Under the pieces are notes generated by a model that was given only the letters and a program-made list of their open reading frames with translations, was not told the origin of the DNA and ran no database searches. A DNA stretch of 64,000 nt from Pseudomonas sp. FEN (GTDB taxonomy: Bacteria; Pseudomonadota; Gammaproteobacteria; Pseudomonadales; Pseudomonadaceae). The translations under genes and the position numbers were made by a program. Within the stretch, counting starts at the first letter, position 1, and each line of letters starts with the position of its first letter. Positions 27,503 through 34,977 of the stretch are shown piece after piece. The stretch spans positions 62,001 through 126,000 of the forward strand of contig NZ_CAJFDC010000036.1 in NCBI RefSeq assembly GCF_904067045.1, in the 5' to 3' direction.

Positions 27503-28624
27503 CTAAAGACTCCGCAGGGTCACCAGAGCCTGTTCAATCTGAGCGAGGGTGATGTGCCGGCTCACTGAGGCACGCACGAAGTGTGTGACGCCCAGGTCCT
27601 TGAGCAGCAAAGGGCTATGCGCGGCAGTGCCCGCCCATAGGTTGAGCCCCCGCTCACGGGCCTGGCGGACAAAAGCCTGGGCCGGCACGTTGTGCGGCAC
27701 GAAAGAGGCAATCCCGGTCTGTTCGAACTGGTCACACATAAGCGTTAACCGCGGCAGACGCCGCAGCTCCTGCACCAACAGCGCATAGGGCTCCGTGCTC
27801 ACCTGCCCGCCGCCCACCTGCACGTACTCCTGCAACGCTGCGTGCAACCCCACCAGCGCCGAAAAGCTCTTTTCAGCGATCTCCAGCACCCGCGCGCCGG
27901 ACATGTCCACCCGGTTGACCTGGCCATCCGTGCTGGCGGCGTGCAAATCGGCAAAATTCAGCTGCAACTGGCCAAGCAGGCGGGGCGACACGTAGGCAAT
28001 CCCACTGCCACGGGGCCCGCAGAGAAACTTGCGGCCCGCGCCCGTCAATAGATCACAGCGGATGTCGCGCACATCCAGCGGCAACTGCCCCAACGACTGG
28101 CACGCATCCACCACATACAGCGCGTTCGAGCCTTTGAGCAGCGCACCCAGCGCTGCCACTGGATTGATCACCCCACAGCACGAGGGCAGGTGCGAAACGC
28201 TGACGAGAAACACGTCCTCGTCCAAATGCCGCTGCACCCATTCCAGGTCCAGCGGGCTGGTGGCCGTGGTCGGGATCACTTCGACGCGGATCTCACGCGA
28301 TAGCTTGAGGTAGTTGAAGAAGATCAGGTTCGCCGCGTATTCCGAGGTCGACACCCAAACCCGCTTACCTCGGGGGAATTGCAGTTTGCTGAGAATGCTG
28401 GTCCAGGCTTCGGTGGCACTGCTGAAAAAGCCAATCTGCGAAGGTTGTGCATTCAACAGCCCGGCCACCACCCGATACAGGTCGACGTTGAGCAATTCTT
28501 CGTAGGCCAGTTCGGTCTCATAGCTGCCCATTTGCGCTTCAATGGCGGTAAAACGCTGGATCGCATTCAGCGTGGCCGACGACATCAGGCCGGCACCGGC
28601 AGTGTTCAGATGCACCACATTCAT
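27503..28624 (-). CDS. Class V PLP-dependent enzyme of the biosynthetic operon
   Basis: 373 aa, the length of class V aminotransferase-fold proteins (isopenicillin-N-epimerase, cysteine desulfurase, EgtE types). Lys199 in TGAGRKFLCGPRGSG is the Schiff-base lysine, Asp173 in VVDACQS contacts the pyridine nitrogen, and His145 stacks on the ring. It could act as a lyase, epimerase or aminotransferase; the sequence does not decide. It is the last gene of the five-gene operon that begins with the desaturase; its start follows the MFS stop by 1 bp. No terminator was seen after it. Confidence 0.9.
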   Translation of the reverse strand: MNVVHLNTAGAGLMSSATLNAIQRFTAIEAQMGSYETELAYEELLNVDLYRVVAGLLNAQPSQIGFFSSATEAWTSILSKLQFPRGKRVWVSTSEYAANLIFFNYLKLSREIRVEVIPTTATSPLDLEWVQRHLDEDVFLVSVSHLPSCCGVINPVAALGALLKGSNALYVVDACQSLGQLPLDVRDIRCDLLTGAGRKFLCGPRGSGIAYVSPRLLGQLQLNFADLHAASTDGQVNRVDMSGARVLEIAEKSFSALVGLHAALQEYVQVGGGQVSTEPYALLVQELRRLPRLTLMCDQFEQTGIASFVPHNVPAQAFVRQARERGLNLWAGTAAHSPLLLKDLGVTHFVRASVSRHITLAQIEQALVTLRSL

Positions 28625-28625
28625 T

Positions 28626-29828
28626 TCACGCTTCCTTGTTCCACAAGACAGTCGACCCTTTCATTACCCCCACCGCCACCGCGAACAACAGCAATACCGT
28701 GCCCGCCAGCAGCCACGGCGAAGGCAGGGATGGCTGTGACACCAGCATGAACGCCAGCGACGGCGTGAGCATCACGCCGATATTGACCCCCGCCGAGTAA
28801 TAACCGAGGTTGCGGTCCACGGTATGACGGCTGGAGATACTGCTGACGTAGTGGGTGATGCCTGGAAACACGATCATCTCCCCCAGGCTCCAGAACACGG
28901 TGGCCACCAGCAACAATGCGCCGATATGGCTGAAGCCCATCAGGAAGAACCCCACGCCGGCCACCAGGAAACCGGCCACCAGCGACCGGCTGCTCGACAG
29001 GTGCGACATACGCTGGTTGATCGGCACTTCGAACACGATCACCAACAGTGCATTGACAAAAAAAATGATACCGACGTAGTACGCCGGCAATTCGGTGTAA
29101 TTGATGATGTAGGCCGACAGGAAAGTCGGCGGCAGCGCATAGCCAATGTGCACCGGCAATGCCGCCAGTAAAATCACCAGCAAGCGCGAGCGCTCGTGCA
29201 ATGCGCTCTCCGGCAACCCATTGCCCTTGCTGACGACGGCAGCCCCTTGGGCTACTGGCGCCGCACGCCCGAACCGCAGGCAGGCAACGAAGGCCACCAG
29301 GGACAACGCCGCGTTGATGTAGAACACCGCGTCGGCGTTACTCAGGAAAATCAGGCTGCCCAGCAATGGCCCGATCGCCATGCCGATGTTGATCGCCAGG
29401 CGGTTGCAAGAGAACGCCACTTTGCGCGACTCACTACTGCTGTGGCTGACCGTTTCGGAGAACGCCGCGGGGGTGAATGCCTCATAACAGGCGCCCCACA
29501 GAAACGACAGCACAAACAGTACCGCGGGGTTATCCACCGACGGAATGATCAGCAGCAGCAGCGCGTTGAGCAGCAACGAACCGAGGATCACCCGATTGGC
29601 GGAACACCGCTTGATCACCTCGCCGATGATCAAGTCCACGAACAACGCCCCCGCGCCATAGACGCCCACCAGCAAGCCTGCGGTGCCCGCCGATACGGCG
29701 TGCTGATGAATCAGGTACGCCGCATAGAAAGGGAACGCCATGGTGCCCATGCGGAACACCAGGGTGATCAGGAACAGCAACTGCAAGCGAGCGTTGAGCC
29801 CGCGTAACGCGCGATAAGTGCCCATCAT
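28626..29828 (-). CDS. MFS transporter of the biosynthetic operon
   Basis: 400 aa with about 12 hydrophobic segments in two halves separated by a cytoplasmic loop (about residues 185-215), the MFS layout. Its start directly follows the ATP-grasp stop (TGA-ATG-ATG), so translation is likely coupled. In such an operon it most likely exports the product, giving self-protection or signalling; import of a precursor cannot be excluded. Confidence 0.9.
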   Translation of the reverse strand: MMGTYRALRGLNARLQLLFLITLVFRMGTMAFPFYAAYLIHQHAVSAGTAGLLVGVYGAGALFVDLIIGEVIKRCSANRVILGSLLLNALLLLIIPSVDNPAVLFVLSFLWGACYEAFTPAAFSETVSHSSSESRKVAFSCNRLAINIGMAIGPLLGSLIFLSNADAVFYINAALSLVAFVACLRFGRAAPVAQGAAVVSKGNGLPESALHERSRLLVILLAALPVHIGYALPPTFLSAYIINYTELPAYYVGIIFFVNALLVIVFEVPINQRMSHLSSSRSLVAGFLVAGVGFFLMGFSHIGALLLVATVFWSLGEMIVFPGITHYVSSISSRHTVDRNLGYYSAGVNIGVMLTPSLAFMLVSQPSLPSPWLLAGTVLLLFAVAVGVMKGSTVLWNKEA

Positions 29829-31079
29829 TCAGCGGATCACATAGACGTTGTCTTTGTACTGGCGGATCTGCTCGTAATCCTGGTCGATATCGCGCTGGCT
29901 CTCCGATACCAGGAACACCCGCAGCGGACTGCTGAGCAGGTCCACGGTCCTTTTCATCAGCTTGCCAGCCTTGTATTTGACGCTCAGCTTATGCACCGAG
30001 GGCAGCCCCTCAATCAGCTGGATGGCCGCTTCATTGAACCCGGTAACCTCACCTTGCAGCGTGGTGTCGGTGTTGATGACACAGGCTTCCTTGAGCTTGT
30101 GGTAGCGTTTGCCGGCGTAGTTTGCCTTGAACGCCTCACTGTCGCAGTACACCAGGTAGGTAAGCTGCGCCTGGTTGCCGCCCAGGCTGATGTCATGGAA
30201 TTTGGGCTCCATGTTGCCGTTCAAGCGAGCACCGACTTCCACCAGAGCGGGGCCGGCTTCGGTGAGGATCACTTCCGAATGGGCCGGGCCGTTATTGATA
30301 CCCAACGCCTTGAGTACCTGCACGATGTAGTCCACCAGCACATTGGCTTCGGCACTGTCCGGGGCAATCAGCACGTCGCGGTCGTAGATGTTCTTGCCGC
30401 CGCTGATTTCGCGCTTCACGTAGCGCCAGATCCCACAGACGTAGGTCTGCCCATCACGGCTGACGGTATCGACGATGTACTCCGGGCCTTTGAGGTAGGA
30501 CTGGCAAAGAATCTCGGTATTGGCCAGGCCGAAGATATCCAGGTTAGACAGCACTTCCTCACAAGCACGCTTGACGTCCTCGACGTTATGGCAGATCGAA
30601 ACCCCGTCGGTCGAGGCCGAGCTCAGCGGCTTGATCACGCAGGGAAACACTTGGCCGGCCTCTACCCAGGCCAGCAGCTCGGCGGGGTCCGACGATTTGA
30701 TCTGGCGTGCCGTCAACAGGCCCGCGGCGGCGACTTTTTTGATCATTTCAAACTTGTCGCGGCGAGCGCGTGAGCCAGCGCTGCCGTTGGAGGTGGACAA
30801 TTGCAACTGTTCACTCAAGTAGTCGGCAAATGGCACGCCAGGCTCCTGGCCAGCAATGACGGCGACTACATTGAATTCACGCAGGCGTCGCACGATCTCT
30901 TTGGCATTGTCGTTGAATGCCAAATTGTGCTCGAACTCCGACAGGTTCGGCCCGAGCATGCTCGGCATCAACTCGGGAGTGCTCTGTACATGGATCAGGC
31001 TGAAACCGGCATCCCGGAAATATTTCGGCAGGAAATTACCGCTCGAGTAGACATCCACCAACGCGACGTACTGCTTCAT
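29829..31079 (-). CDS. ATP-grasp ligase of the biosynthetic operon
   Basis: 416 aa from ATG 31079; the longer frame to 31211 runs into the upstream gene. It has an N-terminal pre-ATP-grasp domain (about 1-105), the ATP-grasp lobe with Lys150 (PCVIKPLSSASTDG) and the magnesium-binding segment LVEVGARLNGN (Glu281, Asn289). It resembles the ligases that join amino acids into dipeptides or amides through an acyl phosphate (BacD/DdaF-like group). It starts 13 bp after the PRODH gene. The partners joined are unknown; a proline-derived acid is one candidate. Confidence 0.9.
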   Translation of the reverse strand: MKQYVALVDVYSSGNFLPKYFRDAGFSLIHVQSTPELMPSMLGPNLSEFEHNLAFNDNAKEIVRRLREFNVVAVIAGQEPGVPFADYLSEQLQLSTSNGSAGSRARRDKFEMIKKVAAAGLLTARQIKSSDPAELLAWVEAGQVFPCVIKPLSSASTDGVSICHNVEDVKRACEEVLSNLDIFGLANTEILCQSYLKGPEYIVDTVSRDGQTYVCGIWRYVKREISGGKNIYDRDVLIAPDSAEANVLVDYIVQVLKALGINNGPAHSEVILTEAGPALVEVGARLNGNMEPKFHDISLGGNQAQLTYLVYCDSEAFKANYAGKRYHKLKEACVINTDTTLQGEVTGFNEAAIQLIEGLPSVHKLSVKYKAGKLMKRTVDLLSSPLRVFLVSESQRDIDQDYEQIRQYKDNVYVIR

Positions 31080-31092
31080 AAGAATGTCCTTT

Positions 31093-32064
31093 TCAGTAAT
31101 GAGTGGCGGTTTCAGAGGCCCGTGGCGAAGCCACGTCATCCAGTGCCAGGAAAATGTTCTGCGGAAACTCAGCCACACGGTGCAGCAGATGCAAGTACCA
31201 GTTGGTGCCATACACCGCCGATACCCGGGCCTTGACCTGGCCCTGATCTTTTACCGCCTTGATCAGTTCAGGGCGCACGCCGTGGAGCATCTCCAGCTCG
31301 CCGCGGTTGGCGATGTGGCTGGTGAGGATTTCTTCAACCAGCAACGGGTCCTGGGTCGCGAAAGCAAACTGCCCACGGCCGCCATTGATCCGGTCCAGCA
31401 GCCCCAGGTAACGCTCGTTGAGCGCCTCGCCACGAGGCAAGGCAATCGCGGCAGGCTCAGCATAGACGCCTTTGACCAGGCGCACTTTGCAGCCGGTTTC
31501 CAGGACCGCCCCCAGGTCATCCGGGGTTCGGTTCAACTGCGCCTGCAGGGTGATCCCCACGTTGGGGAAGCGCCCGCTCAGTTGCAGGAAGATATCGAGG
31601 ATCGAATCCGTCCATTGGGAGCGCTCCATACTGATGATCACACCGACATTCTTGTCGGCCGCATGGGTCAGGATCTTCGAGCAGTTCTCGATCGCCAGTT
31701 CCCGGGAAATGATGGTGCCGACGTTAGACAGGTCGAACCCCAGTTGAGGTGGTTCGCCGAGCTTGGGATGCTGCACGATCAAGTCGATCAGCTTCAGGTA
31801 TTCGTCGGTTGCAGTGGTCACCTCGGCCAACGTAGTCGCTTCCTCGCCGACGAACTCGACACCGGTGCGATAGCCTTTGCCCAACAGGGCAGCCAGCTTG
31901 TCGAGCATCTCCAGGCGGTCTTCGGAAATGATGTAGCGAAGGGCTGCGGGACGCAGGAAATCACGCAGCGTCTCGCTGCCCAGGAACAAGTCACGATAGG
32001 TCTTGTTCGCCGCCAGTTTCTTCAGGGCCAGGGTAGCCAGCAAGCTGTTATCAGTAGTGTTCAT
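31093..32064 (-). CDS. Proline-dehydrogenase-like flavoenzyme of the biosynthetic operon
   Basis: 323 aa from ATG 32064, the length of monofunctional bacterial PRODH. The FAD-dependent TIM barrel is evident: GFDLSNVGTIISRELA, ISMERSQWTDSILDIFLQL, LVKGVYAEP and EMLHGVRPELIK. PRODH oxidises L-proline to pyrroline-5-carboxylate. In the final helix the usual paired arginines that hold the substrate carboxylate (WYxYxxRRLAE) are replaced: WYLHLLHRVAE, His295-Arg296. This hints at a changed substrate, such as a substituted proline. The gene follows the desaturase by 4 bp. It is separate from PutA, which is the catabolic enzyme in pseudomonads. Confidence 0.9.
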   Translation of the reverse strand: MNTTDNSLLATLALKKLAANKTYRDLFLGSETLRDFLRPAALRYIISEDRLEMLDKLAALLGKGYRTGVEFVGEEATTLAEVTTATDEYLKLIDLIVQHPKLGEPPQLGFDLSNVGTIISRELAIENCSKILTHAADKNVGVIISMERSQWTDSILDIFLQLSGRFPNVGITLQAQLNRTPDDLGAVLETGCKVRLVKGVYAEPAAIALPRGEALNERYLGLLDRINGGRGQFAFATQDPLLVEEILTSHIANRGELEMLHGVRPELIKAVKDQGQVKARVSAVYGTNWYLHLLHRVAEFPQNIFLALDDVASPRASETATHY

Positions 32065-32068
32065 GGCG

Positions 32069-33139
32069 TTAAACCCCGTAAGCCTGGTTGAGCATGCGAC
32101 GTGCGAAACTCGAATCGTCGCCTTGATTGGCAATCTTGTGGGCGCGGAACTTGGCCGCGTAACTGAGCAGGGTCTCTTTGTGACGGCTATGCCGGTCACG
32201 AGTAAAAATACCGGCCCACATGTTGTCCCAGCGCGCGTACTCAGGATGTGACATCAGCAGCTTATGTGCCTTGCGCATATTCCAATGGGGTATCGACGGG
32301 TGCAGGTGGTGCACAAGGTGATAGTTATCGTCATGGCGACCAAAAAAGAAGTTTTCCAGCGCGTTGCCTTTACGGTTACGGGTCAGCAAGAGCTTGTCGG
32401 TCTCTACGGCAGGCAGCGGATAATGCTCGGCGAGTTCGATGATCCAGCCTACGGCGACGGCGGTGGTGAATAGCGGTACCAGCCAGAACAGCACCAGTTC
32501 AGCGACCACGCCAAACCAGACGGCCACCGCCAGAATCACCGCCCAGTAGGCCCACATCACCCCGCGTTCATTGCGGATGCGAGGGGCTTGGCCCTGGACC
32601 CGGTCCTTGACCACGTACTTGATGTACTGAAGGGTCCTGTAGCCGGACAGCGCCATCACCACGTTTTTCAAGAAAAACTCACGCTCGCTCTGTTGCAAGT
32701 CGTATAGGCCACATTTGAGATGGAAATTGTAGTCAGGGTCTTTTTCCGGATGTCCCAAGTGCACATGGTGGTTCTTGATGTGCGACGTGCTGTAGGACTG
32801 ATACAGGTGGAAAACCAGGTAGCCCGAGAGAAATGTACCGGCGAACCAGTTGATCGCGCGGTTTTTCGCCAAGACCTTGTGGGTTGACTCGTGTAGCACG
32901 TTCGTCAGGGCACGCTGGGTGGTACCGATCAGAAATAGCGAAAGCGGATAGAACCAGTAGCTGACACCCAGGGACAGGTAGATGGCAAAGACGATGATTG
33001 CATAGTCCTTACCCAGTGCTATGGCCCAGTGATAGTTATCCTTCTTGCACAGATGCTTGAGCATTCCGAAGGTTTCACGGGAAATACCCGCAGCGTATTC
33101 GCCAGCAGACTCTTTGTTTTTATCGACCAGCATAATCAC
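32069..33139 (-). CDS. Membrane fatty-acid-desaturase-like di-iron enzyme of the biosynthetic operon
   Basis: 356 aa. The three His boxes of membrane desaturases/hydroxylases are present: HESTH (83-87), HIKNHHVHLGH (120-130) and HLVHHLH (274-280), with an extra His in LAEHY (239). Membrane spans lie around 48-75, 95-115 and 195-235. Such enzymes use oxygen and a di-iron centre to desaturate or hydroxylate acyl chains or other small substrates. It is the first gene of the operon, 139 bp from a lux-box-like site. In this setting, tailoring of a small acyl or amino acid unit is as likely as lipid desaturation. Start 33139 or 33133. Confidence 0.92.
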   Translation of the reverse strand: MIMLVDKNKESAGEYAAGISRETFGMLKHLCKKDNYHWAIALGKDYAIIVFAIYLSLGVSYWFYPLSLFLIGTTQRALTNVLHESTHKVLAKNRAINWFAGTFLSGYLVFHLYQSYSTSHIKNHHVHLGHPEKDPDYNFHLKCGLYDLQQSEREFFLKNVVMALSGYRTLQYIKYVVKDRVQGQAPRIRNERGVMWAYWAVILAVAVWFGVVAELVLFWLVPLFTTAVAVGWIIELAEHYPLPAVETDKLLLTRNRKGNALENFFFGRHDDNYHLVHHLHPSIPHWNMRKAHKLLMSHPEYARWDNMWAGIFTRDRHSRHKETLLSYAAKFRAHKIANQGDDSSFARRMLNQAYGV

Positions 33140-33277
33140 TCCATAATTAAGCGGTACGCTGCAACACCAGGCTCATTGCTGGGCTAAGGTTTTTTCAGGT
33201 GTTGCGGCTATTGTTTTTTTGCCTGAGCTAGACTCATTAGCTGCAAAAAAAACTAAAGCACCGCTTGATTGCGAACA

Positions 33278-33297
33278 AGCTGCCCTTTTAGACAGGT
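33278..33297 (-). promoter_or_regulatory. lux-box-like palindrome upstream of the biosynthetic operon
   Basis: On the minus strand the 20-bp site reads ACCTGTC-N6-GGCAGCT. It is close to the lux-box consensus of LuxR-type regulators (ACCTGxC-N6-GxCAGGT); five of seven half-site base pairs are symmetrical. It lies 139 bp upstream of the desaturase start, with a T-rich possible promoter between, and directly downstream of the LuxR-type gene. Confidence 0.6.
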
Positions 33298-33382
33298 AGG
33301 GCCGAATCACACGCGCACACGCACGCCAGCCGGTGAAAATTCATCGGCGGGCGTGGCATTTGCAGATGGGAGTGCCCGTTGA

Positions 33383-34108
33383 TCAGGCCTGTTCGCGGAT
33401 GTAGCCCAGTTGCAAGGCTTTGCGAATTGCGGACTTTCCGTTGGTGACATCCAACTTGCTGAAGATATTCTTCATATGGAACTTGACGGTGCGCGGGCTC
33501 ATTGAAACCAAGAGCGCTATTTCGTTATAGGTCTTGCCCAGGCTGGTCCAGGACAACACCTCCGTTTCCCGAGGCGTGAGTACAGTTTCCTGTACAACTG
33601 GTGGGCGCGAGGCTACGTCGCTTTCCAAGGCCTCGTCGTAGACCGAGACCAGCAGCATCTGCAGCTCACTTTTGTTAGCCAGCACTCTCTCGCGAAACTG
33701 CTGGTGTTCGCCGAAGCTGCACAGGTTGAGGATGGAATAAAACCCCCGATTGCCATGCACGATAAAACTGGCCCCCTCGCCGACGGGGGCACAGGGACCC
33801 GGCACCGGGACCGCTTCTGCCGCGGGCGCGAGGATGTTTTCATCGCTCCAGAAAAACGGTTTTATGCGGCGCTTGGACAAAGACAGCAATTGACCGCGTT
33901 GGTAGAAGTCATCCGCAGAGTCACCGCGGTCCAGCGCATCGGGATAATTGGTGATGATTTCCGCTTCATCCAGCGTCGGTCCACACTGATAGACCTCGAA
34001 ATGCCCAAGGCCACGTCTGCTCAGCTCGGCATCGAGCAATTGGTGCACGTCGGCGGGCTGCATGGGCGCGTTGTTATTGGTTGGACTATCGCTTCGCATG
34101 AATATCAT
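33383..34108 (-). CDS. LuxR-type solo transcriptional regulator
   Basis: 241 aa; starts at 34099 or 34063 are possible. The C-terminal HTH is a classic quorum-sensing LuxR type (LTPRETEVLSW, then GKTYNEIALLVSMSPRTVKF). The N-terminal domain has the autoinducer-domain outline (TNYPDALDRGD, then KPFFW), but the residues that hold acyl-homoserine lactone in TraR (Trp57, Tyr61, Asp70, Pro71) appear replaced, while Trp85 is kept in PFFW. No luxI is in the window. It is a solo, perhaps sensing the operon's own product or another signal. It is on the same strand as the operon, 243 bp upstream of the desaturase. Confidence 0.9.
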   Translation of the reverse strand: MIFMRSDSPTNNNAPMQPADVHQLLDAELSRRGLGHFEVYQCGPTLDEAEIITNYPDALDRGDSADDFYQRGQLLSLSKRRIKPFFWSDENILAPAAEAVPVPGPCAPVGEGASFIVHGNRGFYSILNLCSFGEHQQFRERVLANKSELQMLLVSVYDEALESDVASRPPVVQETVLTPRETEVLSWTSLGKTYNEIALLVSMSPRTVKFHMKNIFSKLDVTNGKSAIRKALQLGYIREQA

Positions 34109-34191
34109 CCCTGATAAGTGACAACGGCAGGCTAGCGATCTGGCGGAGGCCCTTTAATCCTGAAGCGCCTCATCAGACTCGACCCGCGCCG

Positions 34192-34205
34192 TGGGAAATT
34201 TCCCA
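34192..34205. promoter_or_regulatory. 14-bp palindrome upstream of the LuxR-type gene
   Basis: TGGGAAATTTCCCA is a perfect palindrome 84 bp upstream of the LuxR-type start (34108). It may be an operator; I do not recognise its regulator. Confidence 0.35.
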
Positions 34206-34562
34206 AATCGAAGACAAGAATGAAACATGCCCTACCAGCCTTGTCCAGTGCTTCCGACAAGGGGCCGACAGTGGGCAGGCTTGGCCGATGGAGTGGGAGC
34301 AAATTTCATTTTTCGAGTCGCTCATCATTGGGTGAACCGCTCGATCGGAACAGCACAGGGAGGTTGTGGCGTAGGGAAGCTCAGGAGCGGGCTCAGCTAG
34401 GACAGCAGTCACAGCGGTCTCAAAAACGACGGTTTTTACTGGTTTGCGATAGCCTTCATCTCGCCTGGAAAACCTGGTCTATGAGAGCTCTCAAGCAGTC
34501 GAGTTTGAAAACTATCTCAGCGAATTGCCAGGCCAGCATTTCGATTGAGGAGGGAGATTAAA

Positions 34563-34850
34563 ATGGCTTCAGGGCAACGGTGCATGGCAGAGGCTGGCTG
34601 GCTGGCTGGCTGGCTGGCAGATTCGATGCAGATTGCGTATCCTGTCCAAGCTTGCTCCGAGAATTTGTTGGCGCATTGCCTCCCCTTGGAGATACTTGAT
34701 AGCCCGCCTCCAAAGGTGGGCTTCTCTATCTCTGCTGCACGAGTTTGTTCAATCAGTAGCTCGCCTGTTGATGCTGACCCCGGATTGACCCAGTTGCCGA
34801 TGCAAGATTGTCCCATCTCAAAAGCTGCAAAAATAAAGCACAGACAATGA
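34563..34850 (+). CDS. Possible small gene containing a 4-bp microsatellite
   Basis: A 95-codon frame with a strong ribosome-binding site (GAGGAGGGAG, 6 bp from the ATG at 34563). Near codon 10 it runs through a GGCT repeat, so gain or loss of a repeat unit would shift the frame. The product has no recognised domain and its composition is unremarkable. An opposite-strand frame (34517-34855) covers the same DNA and is an alternative. I rate this as doubtful. Confidence 0.25.
   Translation: MASGQRCMAEAGWLAGWLADSMQIAYPVQACSENLLAHCLPLEILDSPPPKVGFSISAARVCSISSSPVDADPGLTQLPMQDCPISKAAKIKHRQ
34592..34618. repeat. Tetranucleotide microsatellite (GGCT, 6.75 copies)
   Basis: 27 bp of perfect GGCT repeat. 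Perfect tetranucleotide tracts of this length are rare in Pseudomonas and are a typical source of slipped-strand variation. It lies 360 bp upstream of the Wzt-like gene. Confidence 0.9.
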
Positions 34851-34977
34851 TTCACGAGGATTCAGACTGGGTCAACTTGGCGTCGGCGCCAACATCCTAA
34901 AGGCTGTCGCACCTGCTAAGCACTATTTTCAATAACACGCCGGAATAACGCTAGCGACTCAAGGAAGGGCTTTACCG

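Larger units (their letters stand above)
34109..34977. other. Gene-poor, possibly degenerate interval between regulator and Wzt-like gene
   Basis: 869 bp with no firm gene. It holds a 14-bp palindrome (34192-34205), a microsatellite (34592-34618) and a possible 95-codon frame at 34563-34850. A protein-like fragment (LENLVYESSQAVEFENYLSE, then a stop near 34535) can be read on the plus strand from about 34465; with an upstream stop at 34450 it may be the tail of a decayed gene. Lower GC than the flanks. Confidence 0.45.
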
